A DNA stretch of 64,000 bases, taken from Mesorhizobium sp. (GTDB lineage Bacteria; Pseudomonadota; Alphaproteobacteria; Rhizobiales; Rhizobiaceae). The translations under genes and the position numbers were made by a program. Location: positions 22,376 through 86,375 of the forward strand of contig NZ_JANJTZ010000030.1 of NCBI RefSeq assembly GCF_024710845.1, given 5' to 3'. Shown here one piece after another: positions 34,564-44,254 of this stretch. The notes beneath the pieces were generated by a model. That model was not told where the DNA came from. It saw only the letters and a program-made list of their open reading frames with translations, and made no database searches. Numbering within the stretch: the stretch's first letter is position 1; every line of letters starts with the position of its first letter.

Positions 34564-35798
34564 ACCCGCCCGTCCAGCCGCCTGACCTTGCGCAGCGCCG
34601 GGAACAGGAAAGCCCACAGACCCGCCACCGCGATCGCGCCGACGCCGCCGAACACCACGGCCGGCACGGTCCCGATCAACGCCGCCATCGTGCCGGCGCG
34701 GAACTCGCCCAGTTCGTTGGATGCCCCGACGAAGACCATGTTCACCGCGTTGACCCGCCCGCGCACCCGGTCCGGCGTCCACAGCTGGATCAGCGTCTCG
34801 CGCACATAGACCGAAATCATGTCGGTCGCGCCGAGCATGGCAAGAGCTGCGATCGACAGCCACGGGATGGTCGATACGCCGAAGACGATGGTGAAGACGC
34901 CGAACATCGCCACGAAGAACAGCATGACGAGGCCGGCATGGTCGCGGATCGGATGGCTGGTGAGCCAGACCGCGACCATGATCGCGCCGATGCCGGGCGC
35001 GGCGCGCAGCAGGCCGAGCCCCCAGGGTCCGAGTTCGAGGATGTCGCGCGCATAGACCGGGAGCAGGGCGACCGCGCCCGACAAAAGCACGGCGAAGAGG
35101 TCGAGCGAGATCGCGCCGAGCACGATCTTCTCCGACCAGATGTAGCGGAAGCCGGCGAAGATGGTCGAGAGAGAGGTCTTCTCCGTCTCCGAATGCTGCG
35201 CCGGCTTGGGGATCGACAGGATGAGCGCGCCGGCGGCGAGCATGAAGACCGTCGCGACCGTGTAGGCCGCCTGGGCCGACAGGCCGTAGAGCAGGCCGCC
35301 GGCCACAGGCCCAACGATCGTAGCCGTCTGCCAGGCCGACGAGTTCCACGCCACGGCATTGGCGAAGTGCTCCGCCGGGACGAGATTGGCGACAAGCGAA
35401 GCCGACGCCGGCGCGAAGAAGGCGCGGGCGATGCCGAACACGAACAGGATCGCGAACACTTCGCCGACGCCCGTGAGGCCGCGCACGGTCAGCAGCAGGA
35501 TCGCCAGCGCGCACAGCGCCTCCAGGAATGCCGCCAGCGCCATGATCAGCCTGCGCCCGAACCGGTCGGCCACCGAGCCGGTGACGAGCACGAGCAGCAG
35601 CGACGGTGCGAACTGGATGATGCCGACGAGCCCGAGATCGAACGGATCGCGCGTCAGGTCGTAGACCTGCCAGCCGACGGCGACGGAAACCACCTGCGTC
35701 GCGAACGTGATCAGAAACCGCGCCGTCCAATAGCGCGCGAACGCCGAATGGCGGAAGGCGGCGAAGCGGTGAACGGATGCGGAGGGATCAGGCGGCAT
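34560..35798 (-). CDS. MFS transporter (EntS/MFS_3-like)
   Basis: A 412-residue, 12-helix major facilitator. It opens with FRHSAFARYWTARFLITFA and the inter-helix motif GSVADRFGRRLIM (motif A). SVYVRETLIQLWTPDRVRGRVNAV in the C half is typical of EntS-like exporters. ATG 35798 (MPPDPSASVHRF) seems the better start; an ATG at 35831 is also in frame and neither has a strong ribosome site. Substrate unknown. Confidence 0.87.
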   Translation of the reverse strand: MPPDPSASVHRFAAFRHSAFARYWTARFLITFATQVVSVAVGWQVYDLTRDPFDLGLVGIIQFAPSLLLVLVTGSVADRFGRRLIMALAAFLEALCALAILLLTVRGLTGVGEVFAILFVFGIARAFFAPASASLVANLVPAEHFANAVAWNSSAWQTATIVGPVAGGLLYGLSAQAAYTVATVFMLAAGALILSIPKPAQHSETEKTSLSTIFAGFRYIWSEKIVLGAISLDLFAVLLSGAVALLPVYARDILELGPWGLGLLRAAPGIGAIMVAVWLTSHPIRDHAGLVMLFFVAMFGVFTIVFGVSTIPWLSIAALAMLGATDMISVYVRETLIQLWTPDRVRGRVNAVNMVFVGASNELGEFRAGTMAALIGTVPAVVFGGVGAIAVAGLWAFLFPALRKVRRLDGRV

Positions 35799-35964
35799 TG
35801 GGCGGGAGGAGGAATGTCGGCATGGCGCCATCCACTAGACCAGTTCCGCGAGATGCGCGCGCAAAAAATCCGGATCGGACCATTCTTTCCGCGGGCCCTT
35901 GCCGTTGGCCAACAAGCCGCCATGATAGCGCGGCAACCATCGAGCCGCATTGCGGAGACACGAA

Positions 35965-36144
35965 ATGCCGCGTCTGATTCTGCTGGTCGTCTGCGCCGTT
36001 GCCGGCGTGATTGCGCTCTACAAGCTCTACCTGTTCCTACGCACGCGCCAATGGGACTGGACGGGCGTCGGCGTCGCCATCCTGTTCATCCTGCTCGCCA
36101 TCTGGCTCCGCCAGGAAACCGGCACGGGCGGACTGTTCGGCTAG
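35965..36144 (+). CDS. Small membrane protein
   Basis: A 59-residue peptide with two hydrophobic segments (LILLVVCAVAGVIALYKLYLF and GVGVAILFILLAIWL) separated by a short polar turn, so probably a hairpin in the inner membrane. GGAGA lies 6 bases before the ATG. I do not recognise a named family. Single gene. Confidence 0.65.
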   Translation: MPRLILLVVCAVAGVIALYKLYLFLRTRQWDWTGVGVAILFILLAIWLRQETGTGGLFG

Positions 36145-36175
36145 TACAGCATCTGGTCAGATGCCGCCCATAGCT

Positions 36176-36499
36176 TCAGCGTGAAGACGAACGGCCTGCG
36201 AAGAGCGCGGCCGCCAGGCCAAGCACGATCAGTCCGACCGCGACGGAGGCTGCGGGATGGGTCTTCACGCTCTCGCCCGCGTGCCGCGCCTGGCGGCGCA
36301 CCTGTGCCATTGTCGGGGCAAGGGTGTCGCGGATGTCCTCGACCAAGTCGGCAGCGCTTTCCCGCGCATCGGTATAGGACTGCGCGCCGCGCTTCCCCGC
36401 CTGGCGCCGCAACGACTTAAGTTCTTCCTGCAGGGAGTGGATCTGGTCCGCAAGGCGGCTTTCGACATCCTTGCGGGCATTCAGGAAGTTTAGGGACAT
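36176..36499 (-). CDS. DUF883/ElaB-like membrane-anchored protein
   Basis: A 107-residue protein with a charged helical N-terminal two-thirds (DVESRLADQIHSLQEELKSL, coiled-coil-like) and one C-terminal helix (AASVAVGLIVLGLAAALFAG) ending in a short basic tail. This layout is that of the ElaB/YqjD/DUF883 group, C-terminal-anchored proteins linked to ribosomes or stress in enterobacteria. GAGGTG precedes the ATG. Confidence 0.75.
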   Translation of the reverse strand: MSLNFLNARKDVESRLADQIHSLQEELKSLRRQAGKRGAQSYTDARESAADLVEDIRDTLAPTMAQVRRQARHAGESVKTHPAASVAVGLIVLGLAAALFAGRSSSR

Positions 36500-36563
36500 G
36501 GCAGCACCTCGCTCGTCGTGACGGTCGTCGCTGCAGAAACGGCAAGGTCGCGATATCGTTCCG

Positions 36564-36917
36564 TCAAAGTCCGAGAATCAGTGCGACGAGCGCGAGGATC
36601 GCAGGCACTGCCTGGACATAGAGAATCTTGATCCCGACCGTCGCCGCCCCGAACAGTCCCGCGACGATCACGCAGCCGAGGAAGAACACCTTCACCGCGA
36701 AGCCGGCATCGCCCAGCCACAGGCCCCAGACGAGGCCGGCGACGAGGAAGCCGTTGTAAAGCCCCTGGTTCATGGCCAGCGCCTTCGACGCCGCCGAGAA
36801 CTCCGGAGTTGTCCCGAACGCCTTGCGGCCGGAGGGCGTGTCCCAGGCGACCATCTCCAGATACATGAAGTAGAGGTGCAGCAGCGCGACCAGGGCGATG
36901 AGGACAGTGGCGATCAT
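36564..36917 (-). CDS. DUF1304-family membrane protein
   Basis: A 117-residue four-helix membrane protein of the DUF1304 family. It has LLHLYFMYLEMVAWDTPSGRKAFG at the N-terminus, the conserved MNQGLYNGFLVAGL, and a final helix VPAILALVALILGL. ATG 36917 follows GGGGGAA; an earlier in-frame ATG gives a longer form without a ribosome site. Function unknown. Confidence 0.9.
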   Translation of the reverse strand: MIATVLIALVALLHLYFMYLEMVAWDTPSGRKAFGTTPEFSAASKALAMNQGLYNGFLVAGLVWGLWLGDAGFAVKVFFLGCVIVAGLFGAATVGIKILYVQAVPAILALVALILGL

Positions 36918-36986
36918 GGCAGGTTCCCCCGTGATCTCCTCATTGAGCACGACGCGGGCATAACGCGCAACTTTCCGCTTGATCGC

Positions 36987-37106
36987 CTATTCGTAGCCGG
37001 TCGACAGGATGTGTTTCAGCGTCGACAGCGTGTCGAAGCCGGGCAGGCACGGCGCAGGCAGGCGATTGCCGCGCGCGTCGAACCACAGCGACGACGGGCC
37101 GCCTCC
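36987..37106 (-). pseudogene. Internal remnant of an FAD-binding dehydrogenase gene
   Basis: On the minus strand about 40 codons read GGPSSLWFDARGNRLP, then PCLPGFDTLSTLKHIL and STGYE before a TAG. These short blocks look like the interior of the large FAD-dependent ketosteroid-dehydrogenase-like proteins common in Rhizobiales, where the text continues for hundreds of residues on both sides. Here it stops at once on one side and merges into DUF3857 sequence on the other. I take it as debris of a deletion or rearrangement. Family recognition is by eye only. Confidence 0.5.
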
Positions 37107-38795
37107 CTGGAGACCGAATTCGATCCCGAAGCCGAAACCGTCACATTGAACCGCCTCCATATCGTCCGTGGCGGCGAGATCATCGATCTGACGCAGAAGG
37201 TTAAGATCGATATCGCCCGCCGCGAGCGCGATGCGGAGAAAGGCGTCTTCGATGGCCGCCTGACCGCCTACATGAACCTTGAGGACGTCCGGGTGGGCGA
37301 CATCATCGACTGGGCCACAACCATTGTCCGGCGGCCTGCGGTGGCGGTTGACGAGATATTCCAGGCGTTCAAGGTCGAATGGAACGTTCCCGTCTCGCGT
37401 TTCCGCATCAAAGTAATGGTACCTCAGGGCAGGCCACTTTTCCACCAAAGCCGCGAGACCGACCTGGAACCCGAGATCCGGTCGGCAGGCGGCTCGACTG
37501 CCTATGTGTGGGAACTCATTGACCCGGAACCGATCGCCGACCAGCCGAATGCACCGCCCGACTACCCGGTGCAGGGCATCGTCGAGATCTCCTCGACCAG
37601 TGACTGGGCGGATATCGTGGCAGTGACGAAGCCGCACTACGACCTGACGCAGGAACTGCCGGAACAGTTCAGGGAGAGGCTCGCCGCAATCGCCCGGCGC
37701 ACTTCCGAACCCCAGGATCGCCTCATCGAGGCGCTCCGGCTCGTCCAGGACGACTTGCGCTACATCAGCCTTGCCATGGGCACCGGGACCTACATTCCGC
37801 GCTCGCCGATGGAGGTCGTTCGAAGCGGGTTCGGCGATTGCAAGGACAAGTCCATGCTGCTCGCCATTGCACTGCGCACGCTCGGAATCGAAGCGGATGT
37901 GGCGCTGACCCACTCGCGGGAAGGTCTTGCGCTTCCCCAGCGCCTTCCCGGCATACCGGTTTTCGACCATGTCATCGTACGGGCGAAGATAGCGGACCGT
38001 ATCTATTGGCTCGACCCGACGAACTATCTCCAGGGCGGACGAGCCGATACGCTGGTCCCGCCGACCTTCGGCTACGCGCTGCCCCTGGCCGAAGGAACGG
38101 CGGCGCTGGAAGCGATCCCGAGGCCGCAGCCGATGGATCCAGCCACAGCCATTCACGAGACGTTCGATTTTCCTAAGGTAGATGGCGATCCGCTCAAACT
38201 CACCGTGCTGTCGACCTACAGGGCCGAATCGGCCGATTGGATGCGATACCGGTTGAAGAACGAATCTACGGCCAAGCTCTCGAATGACTACGTCGCGTAT
38301 TACAATGGTCAGTATCCCGGCATACACAGCGTCGCGCCGCTGGAAGTCGCCGACGATCGCGAACTGAACATCGTCAGGGTGACCGAACGCTACGAGCTCG
38401 ACACCGCCGACTTAACCGGCGATGGCCTGACCAAGGACTTCCCGCTGAAGGCGGACTTCGCGCTCGGGGATTTTCCGAATCCCAGCCGCGTCGGCCGCAC
38501 CGCGCCGGTCTGGTTGGGCCGGCCGGTGTTCAAGCAGCACACGGCGTTGGTCCGGAATCTCAAGGCGAGATTCGCGCCGCCCGAGGACACGAAACCCACG
38601 TTCGCGGCCTTCGGCGCCCTGACTGCTCAGACGGACGCGACGGACACGAGCTTTCAAGTGGTCTGGACGTTCATGACCCATACCGACCGGATCCCGCCGG
38701 GCTACCTGAAAAGCTACTCCAAGACTCTTGACGCGTTCTGGCGCGATACGAAGTGGAACTACGACTTCTCCTACGTCGCGAAGCCCGGCCAGTAA
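37107..38795 (+). pseudogene. DUF3857/transglutaminase-like protein, 5'-truncated
   Basis: About 560 codons of a DUF3857 protein with a transglutaminase core. Homology begins abruptly at ETEFDPEAETVTLNRLHI, in the middle of DUF3857. ADVRVGD-like block LEDVRVGDIIDW follows, and the transglutaminase triad is present (Cys in GFGDCKDKSM, His in FDHVIV, Asp in WLDPTNY). The signal peptide and first 80-100 residues expected of this secreted family are missing. The frame stays open upstream to 36876 (possible GTG at 37011), but that part is antisense to another gene and to the FAD-dehydrogenase remnant. Probably not functional unless the new N-terminus is used. Confidence 0.65.
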
Positions 38796-38796
38796 C

Positions 38797-40653
38797 CTAC
38801 TCCGCCGCGCTCTTGAACGCGTTCGCGCCGGTCTCGAATTGCAGCCGCGCCAGGCGGGCGTAGATGCCGCCCTTGGCGACGAGCGAGGCATGCGTGCCTT
38901 CCTCGACGATCTCGCCGCCGTCGAGCACGAGAATGCGGTCGGCCTTGAGCACCGTCGCCAGCCGGTGCGCGATGACCAGCGTCGTGCGTCCCTTCATCAG
39001 CCGCTCCAGCGCAGTCTGCACTAGCGTCTCGCTTTCGGCGTCCAGCGCCGAGGTCGCTTCGTCGAGCAGAAGGATCGGCGCGTCGCGCAGGATCGCGCGG
39101 GCGATCGCCATGCGCTGGCGCTGTCCGCCCGAGAGCGTGACGCCGCGCTCCCCGACGGTCGCGTCGTAGCCGCCGGGCAGCTTGTCGATGAACTCGGAGG
39201 CCAGCGCGTCGAGCGCCGCCCTCTCGATGTCGATCTGGCTGGCGTCGGGGCGGCCGAAGGCGATGTTGTCGCGCACCGAGGCGGCGAAAATGGTTGTGTC
39301 CTGCGGAACGATGGCAATCCGCTTTCGCAGTCCCTCCGGATCGGCATCGCGAACGTCCACCCCGTCCACGCGGATGCGGCCCGACTGGGGATCGTAGAAG
39401 CGCAGGATCAGCGAGAAGATCGTGCTCTTGCCGGCGCCCGACGGTCCGACGATCGCGACGGTTTCCCCGGGTTCGACGGTGAAAGACACGGAGCGCAGCG
39501 ATGGCATGTCCGTGCGCGCCGGATAGGCAAAGGAGACGTCTTCGAAAGAGACGCGGCCGAGTGGTGGCGACGGCAGCGCCACGGGATTGGCGGGCGCGGC
39601 GATGTCGGGCGTTTCGGCGAGAATCTCGGTCAGCCGCTCGGCGGCGCCCGCCGCCTGGCTGAGTTCGCCCCAGACCTCCGACAGGGCGCCGAGCGCACCC
39701 GCCGCGAACACCGAATAGAGCAGGAACTGGCCGAGGGTTCCCGCCGACATCGTGCCCGCCAGCACGTCGCGCGAGCCAAACCAGAGCACGGCGACCACCG
39801 AGGAGAAGATGGTGAAGATGGCGAAGAAGGTGAGGATCGAGCGCGCGAATACCGACGACCGGGCGGCCTCGAAGGCGGCGTTCACCGAGCGCTCGAAGCG
39901 CGAGACCACCATCCGCTCGGCGGTGAAAGCCTGCATGGTGCGCGGCGCGCCGATCTGCTCGCTGGCATAGGCTGTGGCTTCGGCGAGCGTGTCCTGCGCC
40001 ATGCGCGACTTGCGCCTGACCGAGCGGCCGAAAGCCACCAGCGGCAGGACGATGAGCGGAATCGCCGCGATCACCAGTCCCGAGAGCTTCGGGCTGGTGA
40101 CGACCATCATCGCCACCGCGCCCAGCCCCATGATCGCGTTGCGCAGCGCCACGGAGGAGGTTGCGCCGACGGCGGACTTGATTTGCGTCGTGTCGGCGGT
40201 CAGCCGCGAGACGATCTCGCCGGATTGCGAGCGGTCGAAGAAGGCGGGCGAGAGCTTCGTCACATGGGCGAAGACATCGCGCCTTATGTCCGAGACCACC
40301 CGCTCGCCCAGCGTGATGACGAAATAGTATCGGCAGGCCGACGCAAGCGCGAGCACGGCCGCGATCACCACCAGCATGCTGAAGTAGTTTGCGATGAAGG
40401 TGGGATCGCTCTCGCTGAACCCGTTGTCGACCATCCGTCGCACTGCCAGCGGCAGCGTCAGCGTCGTCGCGGCGGCGAGAAGCAGAAAGAAGACCGCGGC
40501 TGCGACCATACCGCTGTAGCGACCGAGATAGGGGAAGAGCCGCCCCAGCGGGCGGAGAGAGCGGCGCTTGCGCTCGTCGTCGGATATGGTCTCGCCAGCC
40601 ATCGCTTCGCGTTCCTCGTCCCGCTTGATCGGGAATATGTTCTCATCGTCCAT
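38797..40653 (-). CDS. ABC exporter, fused membrane and ATPase domains (MsbA-like)
   Basis: A 618-residue half-transporter. A six-helix type I export domain (about 40-330) begins SGMVAAAVFFLLLAAATTL. The ATPase domain has Walker A GPSGAGKST, signature LSGGQRQRMA, Walker B ILLLDEATSALD and switch IAHR. It would act as a homodimer. Close relatives are annotated as lipid A or multidrug exporters; the substrate cannot be told. The N-terminal 30 residues are charged (KRDEEREAMAGE). ATG at 40602 (MAGETISDD) is an alternative start. Confidence 0.92.
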   Translation of the reverse strand: MDDENIFPIKRDEEREAMAGETISDDERKRRSLRPLGRLFPYLGRYSGMVAAAVFFLLLAAATTLTLPLAVRRMVDNGFSESDPTFIANYFSMLVVIAAVLALASACRYYFVITLGERVVSDIRRDVFAHVTKLSPAFFDRSQSGEIVSRLTADTTQIKSAVGATSSVALRNAIMGLGAVAMMVVTSPKLSGLVIAAIPLIVLPLVAFGRSVRRKSRMAQDTLAEATAYASEQIGAPRTMQAFTAERMVVSRFERSVNAAFEAARSSVFARSILTFFAIFTIFSSVVAVLWFGSRDVLAGTMSAGTLGQFLLYSVFAAGALGALSEVWGELSQAAGAAERLTEILAETPDIAAPANPVALPSPPLGRVSFEDVSFAYPARTDMPSLRSVSFTVEPGETVAIVGPSGAGKSTIFSLILRFYDPQSGRIRVDGVDVRDADPEGLRKRIAIVPQDTTIFAASVRDNIAFGRPDASQIDIERAALDALASEFIDKLPGGYDATVGERGVTLSGGQRQRMAIARAILRDAPILLLDEATSALDAESETLVQTALERLMKGRTTLVIAHRLATVLKADRILVLDGGEIVEEGTHASLVAKGGIYARLARLQFETGANAFKSAAE

Positions 40654-40778
40654 CTTAGTGCCGCGAAGCCTTGAGGGAGATCAATTCCGACAAAAGCCCC
40701 GCTTCCTAAAGCAGAACGACTTCGCCTCACGCCTCGCCCAGCCCGCAAGGAGCACGGAACGTAATGTCGGCAGCGGAC

Positions 40779-40807
40779 TTGTGCTTCGCAGGGTCGTGCT
40801 GTATAGG
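40779..40807 (+). promoter_or_regulatory. Candidate sigma-70 promoter of rpmE
   Basis: TTGTGC (40779-40784) and TATAGG (40802-40807) with a 17-base spacer lie about 100 bases before the rpmE start. The rest of the 251-base interval between the divergent exporter and rpmE shows no gene or other strong signal. Confidence 0.4.
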
Positions 40808-40904
40808 GCACGCCGACCGTTTCCGAAGCCGTAGCCTTCCATGGCCGCGGCTTCAAGCTTTAGTGACCGGGCGCATCGCCGCACCGCCGTTCAGGACGAG
40901 ACCC

Positions 40905-41126
40905 ATGCAGCAGAAGATCCATCCCGACTACCACATGATCAAGGTCGTCATGACCGACGGCACCGAATACATGACCCGCTCGACCTGGGGCAAGGAAGGG
41001 GACACGATGAACCTCGACATCGACCCGACCACGCACCCGGCCTGGACCGGCGGCAACCAGAACCAGCTGGACCGCGGCGGCCGCATCAGCAAGTTCAAGT
41101 CCAAGTTCGCGAACCTGGGTATCTAA
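40905..41126 (+). CDS. rpmE: 50S ribosomal protein L31
   Basis: A 73-residue L31 ([20 protein letters not shown] at the start, [14 protein letters not shown] near the end). It lacks the CxxC zinc motif of the zinc-binding form, so it is the C-minus type common in alphaproteobacteria. AGGACGAG precedes the ATG. A strong terminator follows, indicating a single-gene transcript. Confidence 0.96.
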   Translation: MQQKIHPDYHMIKVVMTDGTEYMTRSTWGKEGDTMNLDIDPTTHPAWTGGNQNQLDRGGRISKFKSKFANLGI

Positions 41127-41152
41127 GCCGGACAGCGCGTCAGGCACGAAAC

Positions 41153-41180
41153 AAGCCCCGCTTCGGCGGGGCTTTTCTTT
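41153..41180 (+). terminator. Rho-independent terminator of rpmE
   Basis: AAGCCCCGC (41153-41161) pairs with GCGGGGCTT (41166-41174) around a TTCG tetraloop and is followed by TTCTTTG. It lies 27 bases after the rpmE stop. Confidence 0.93.
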
Positions 41181-41212
41181 GTTTGGTTCGGTCTCTCACC
41201 CTGCAGGACATC

Positions 41213-41305
41213 ATCCTCGGCCTTGTGCCGAGGATCTACTGTCGCCAGAGAGAAGCGGGCTCGATCGCGGAAACGCAGGTAGATGCTCGGGTCAAGCCCG
41301 AGCAT
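41213..41305. repeat. Rhizobial-type mosaic intergenic palindrome
   Basis: Two 9-base perfect stems with 5-base loops: ATCCTCGGC/GCCGAGGAT (41213-41235) and ATGCTCGGG/CCCGAGCAT (41283-41305). Outer ATCTAC (41234-41239) and GTAGAT (41279-41284) can pair to join them. The form GTAGAT-x-CTCGG-GTCAAG-CCGAG-x-ATGACG is the style of short repeated elements scattered between genes in Mesorhizobium and relatives. Whether it recurs in this genome cannot be seen here; there is one copy in the window. Confidence 0.75.
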
Positions 41306-41334
41306 GACGGCCGCTTGTGGGGGGGTTGATCGCG

Positions 41335-41640
41335 TCAGCTTGGACCGTCGTCCGATCTTGCAACCGGCTTGTCGAGATGGCCAAGCTGCTTCTCCGGCCA
41401 GGCGTTGTCGCGGACGCGCCGCTTGAGTTCGGCCGCATCCGGAAATCCGCCGTCGCGCTTGCGCTCCCAGATGAGTTCGCCGTCGCAATGGATGTCGAAG
41501 ATGCCGCCCGTACCCGGCACGAGCGTGACCTCGCCGAGATCGGCGCCGAAGCTCGACAGCAGCTCCTGCGCCATCCAGCCGGCGCGCAGCATCCAGTTGC
41601 ACTGAGTGCAGTAGGTGATGCGGATGGAGGGCTTCTTCAC
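41335..41640 (-). CDS. SelT/SelW/SelH (Rdx) family protein
   Basis: A 101-residue thioredoxin-like protein. The redox motif is Cys11-x-x-Cys14 in ITYCTQCNW, the cysteine version of the selenoprotein W motif. The C-terminal half has [23 protein letters not shown], typical of the family. Probably a small redox protein. Overlaps yebC by 4 bases, so the two are co-transcribed. Confidence 0.92.
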   Translation of the reverse strand: MKKPSIRITYCTQCNWMLRAGWMAQELLSSFGADLGEVTLVPGTGGIFDIHCDGELIWERKRDGGFPDAAELKRRVRDNAWPEKQLGHLDKPVARSDDGPS

Positions 41641-42386
41641 GCCGCGCTGAGCTTGGCAAGCGTGGCTTCATCGACCTCGAAGTTGGCGTAGACGTTCTGA
41701 ACGTCGTCGTCGTCCTCGAGGACAGCCACCAGCTTCATTAGCGACTGGGCGCGCTCCTCGTCGACCGGGATGTTGTTCTGCGGCTTCCAGATCGTCTTCA
41801 CCGATTGGGCTTCGCCGAGCGAGGCTTCGAGCGCGGAGGACACCTCCCCGATGCTTTCGAAGGCGCAGATGATGACATGGCTCTCTTCGTCCGACTGCAC
41901 GTCGTCCGCGCCGGCCTCGATCGCCGCGTCCATCACCTTGTCCGCGCTGGCGGCGGAGGCCGGATAGACGATCTCGCCGACGCGGTCCCACATGAACGAG
42001 ACAGAGCCGGTTTCGCCGAGCGCCCCACCCGATTTGGTGAAGGCGGCGCGGACATTGGATGCGGTGCGGTTGCGGTTGTCCGTCAGCGCTTCGACGATCA
42101 CCGCGACACCGCCCGGACCATAACCCTCGTAGCGCACCTCGTCATAGTTCTCCGCGTCGCCGCCGACCGCCTTGTTGATGGCGCGCTGGATGTTGTCCTT
42201 GGGCATCGACTCGGCCTTGGCGTTCTGGATCGCCAGACGCAGGCGCGGATTGAAGTTCGGGTCGGGCGCGCCCATCTTGGCCGCCACGGTGATTTCGCGC
42301 GCGAGCTTCGAGAAGGCCTTGGATCGCATCGCGTCCTGGCGGCCCTTGCGGTGCATGATGTTCTTGAACTGGGAATGGCCGGCCAT
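41637..42386 (-). CDS. YebC/PmpR-family transcriptional or translational regulator
   Basis: A 249-residue TACO1-like protein. It begins [20 protein letters not shown] and has the three-domain marks [30 protein letters not shown] and the acidic C-terminus [15 protein letters not shown]. Members act as DNA-binding regulators or aid ribosomes at stalling motifs. An earlier start would read into spacer DNA; this ATG is the conserved one. Confidence 0.95.
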   Translation of the reverse strand: MAGHSQFKNIMHRKGRQDAMRSKAFSKLAREITVAAKMGAPDPNFNPRLRLAIQNAKAESMPKDNIQRAINKAVGGDAENYDEVRYEGYGPGGVAVIVEALTDNRNRTASNVRAAFTKSGGALGETGSVSFMWDRVGEIVYPASAASADKVMDAAIEAGADDVQSDEESHVIICAFESIGEVSSALEASLGEAQSVKTIWKPQNNIPVDEERAQSLMKLVAVLEDDDDVQNVYANFEVDEATLAKLSAA

Positions 42387-42558
42387 GACGCCCTTCAGGT
42401 CTGCGATGGTTGGATTTGGGCGCTGCCTTACACCAGAAGCGCCGCTTTCGTCCAGAACCGGCCCCAAGTCAGGCATCAACAATCTCGCGCAATCGTGATG
42501 ACCCAATCCGCGCCGGCTTGACGATACTCTCCCGATCGAACGAACCGGGAGATCCGAC

Positions 42559-43380
42559 ATGCGCCGCTTCCGCCTCGCAATCGTGGCCGCAGCCTTGGCC
42601 GTGTTTCCCATCGGGGCCCGCGCCCAGCAGGAAGACCCGGTCCCCTCGTCCTGCATCGCTATGGCGCAGTCGCTTCCCAACGTCGTCTACGCCAACTTCA
42701 CCCCGCACCTGGCGCAGGCCGAGGTCGCCAAGGGCGAGGTGACCATCACCTATGTCGGCCACTCGACCTACCTGATCGACACGCCGGGTGGCGTGCGCGT
42801 CGCAACCGACTATTCCGGCCGCTATCCCGTGGAGCCGGTGCCTCGAGTGGTCACCATGAACAAGGCGCATTCCGGCCACTTCACCCCAAGCCCCGACCCG
42901 TCCATCGAATTCCCGCTGCCCGGCTGGGGCGAGGGTGGCGAGCCGGCCAGGCACCGCGTCGTGGTCGGCGACCTCTACGTGCGCAACGTGCCGACCGATA
43001 TCCGCACGTGGGAAGGCGGCATGGAAATCAACGGCAATTCGATCTTCGTCTTCGAGGTGGCAGGCCTTTGTATCGGCCATCTCGGTCACCTGCACCACGA
43101 CCTGACGGACGCGCACTATGCCGCCATCGGCCGGCTCGACGTGCTGATGGTGCCGGTCGACGGCGGCATGACGCAGTCGCTCACCAACATGAGCAGGATC
43201 GCCGAACGGCTCTACTCCTCGGTGATCCTTCCGATGCACCGCCATTCGACGCCGATGGGCGAGTTCCTGTCGCTGATGGGCGAAGGCTTTGCGGTCGACT
43301 ACCGGTCGGAGCGCTCGATCACGCTGTCGCTGTCGACCTTGCCGCGCCAGCCGACGATCGTCATCCTCGACGGGGTCTGA
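42559..43380 (+). CDS. Secreted MBL-fold metallo-hydrolase-like protein
   Basis: A 273-residue metallo-beta-lactamase-fold protein, UlaG-like. A Sec signal peptide spans about 1-22 ([13 protein letters not shown]). Metal-site blocks are altered: the usual THxHxDH reads NKAHSGHF, then [11 protein letters not shown] and LPMHRHSTP follow. The start of the domain is [13 protein letters not shown]. Substrate unknown. Divergent from yebC. The unusual first motif may lower or change metal binding. Confidence 0.82.
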   Translation: MRRFRLAIVAAALAVFPIGARAQQEDPVPSSCIAMAQSLPNVVYANFTPHLAQAEVAKGEVTITYVGHSTYLIDTPGGVRVATDYSGRYPVEPVPRVVTMNKAHSGHFTPSPDPSIEFPLPGWGEGGEPARHRVVVGDLYVRNVPTDIRTWEGGMEINGNSIFVFEVAGLCIGHLGHLHHDLTDAHYAAIGRLDVLMVPVDGGMTQSLTNMSRIAERLYSSVILPMHRHSTPMGEFLSLMGEGFAVDYRSERSITLSLSTLPRQPTIVILDGV

Positions 43381-43383
43381 GGT

Positions 43384-44157
43384 CTATTTCAGGCATTTCA
43401 CGTAGTCGCCCGCCCTTTGCGCCCGCCGCTCGATGATGTTGGCGATGCGTCGCATGCCGGCCGAAGGCTTGGCGGGATTGCGCAGGATCGGGTTGGGCAA
43501 GGCCGCGGTGAGCAGCGCCGCCTCGCGGCGCGACAGGTTCTTCGCCGACTTGCCGAAATGATGCCGCGCCGCCGCCTCGGCGCCGTAGATGTTCGGGCCG
43601 AGCTCCGCGATGTTGATGTAGATCTCCATGATCCGGTGTTTGGGCACGACCAGGTCGAAAAACACCGCCAGCGGCAACTCGATCACCTTTCTCACCGTAC
43701 CGAGCGGACGGTGCCAGAGGAAGAGGTTCTTCACTGTCTGCATGGTGATGGTCGAGGCGCCGCGCGTCGCCTCGCCGGCCATCGCGTCGTCGATGACGGC
43801 GCCGAGCTCCCGCAGGTCCACTCCGTAGTGGGAGCAGAACTGGCCGTCCTCCGACATCACGATCGAATGCAGCAGCGGCGGCGCGACCTCCTCCAGCGTC
43901 ACCCATTGCCGGTCGTAGCCCTGAAAGGTCACGAGATCCTTCAGCATCAGCGTCGACACCGGATGCATGAAAGGCAGGATGTAGAGGAAGGTCAGAACGA
44001 AGGGCAGTACAGCAAGGACGACGAGGCCCGTCACGGCGCGCCGGACCCAGGCCCGCCTGCCTTTCCTCGCTCTGATACCTCCCGCGGCCATGTCCGGCTC
44101 CGGATCGACGGCGGGAATGCTCGGTTCTGCCGTGCGTCTTGCCATTTGAACCGGCAT
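43384..44157 (-). CDS. mtgA: Monofunctional biosynthetic peptidoglycan transglycosylase
   Basis: GT51 glycosyltransferase that polymerises lipid II into glycan strands. About 257 residues. One N-terminal anchor helix ([19 protein letters not shown]) precedes the domain. The catalytic Glu motif is [14 protein letters not shown], followed by [17 protein letters not shown] and [18 protein letters not shown] 44157 is chosen; ORF space reaches 44256 and ATG 44145 is also possible. Divergent from ispA. Confidence 0.93.
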   Translation of the reverse strand: MPVQMARRTAEPSIPAVDPEPDMAAGGIRARKGRRAWVRRAVTGLVVLAVLPFVLTFLYILPFMHPVSTLMLKDLVTFQGYDRQWVTLEEVAPPLLHSIVMSEDGQFCSHYGVDLRELGAVIDDAMAGEATRGASTITMQTVKNLFLWHRPLGTVRKVIELPLAVFFDLVVPKHRIMEIYINIAELGPNIYGAEAAARHHFGKSAKNLSRREAALLTAALPNPILRNPAKPSAGMRRIANIIERRAQRAGDYVKCLK

Positions 44158-44254
44158 AAAGGCGCGTTCCGCGGCTGGCAATCTCCCGAAGCCCTTTTCT
44201 GGAACGATCTCCGGTCGCTTGACCGCGGCGAGGAATGGCGGCAAGCGTCCCGCC

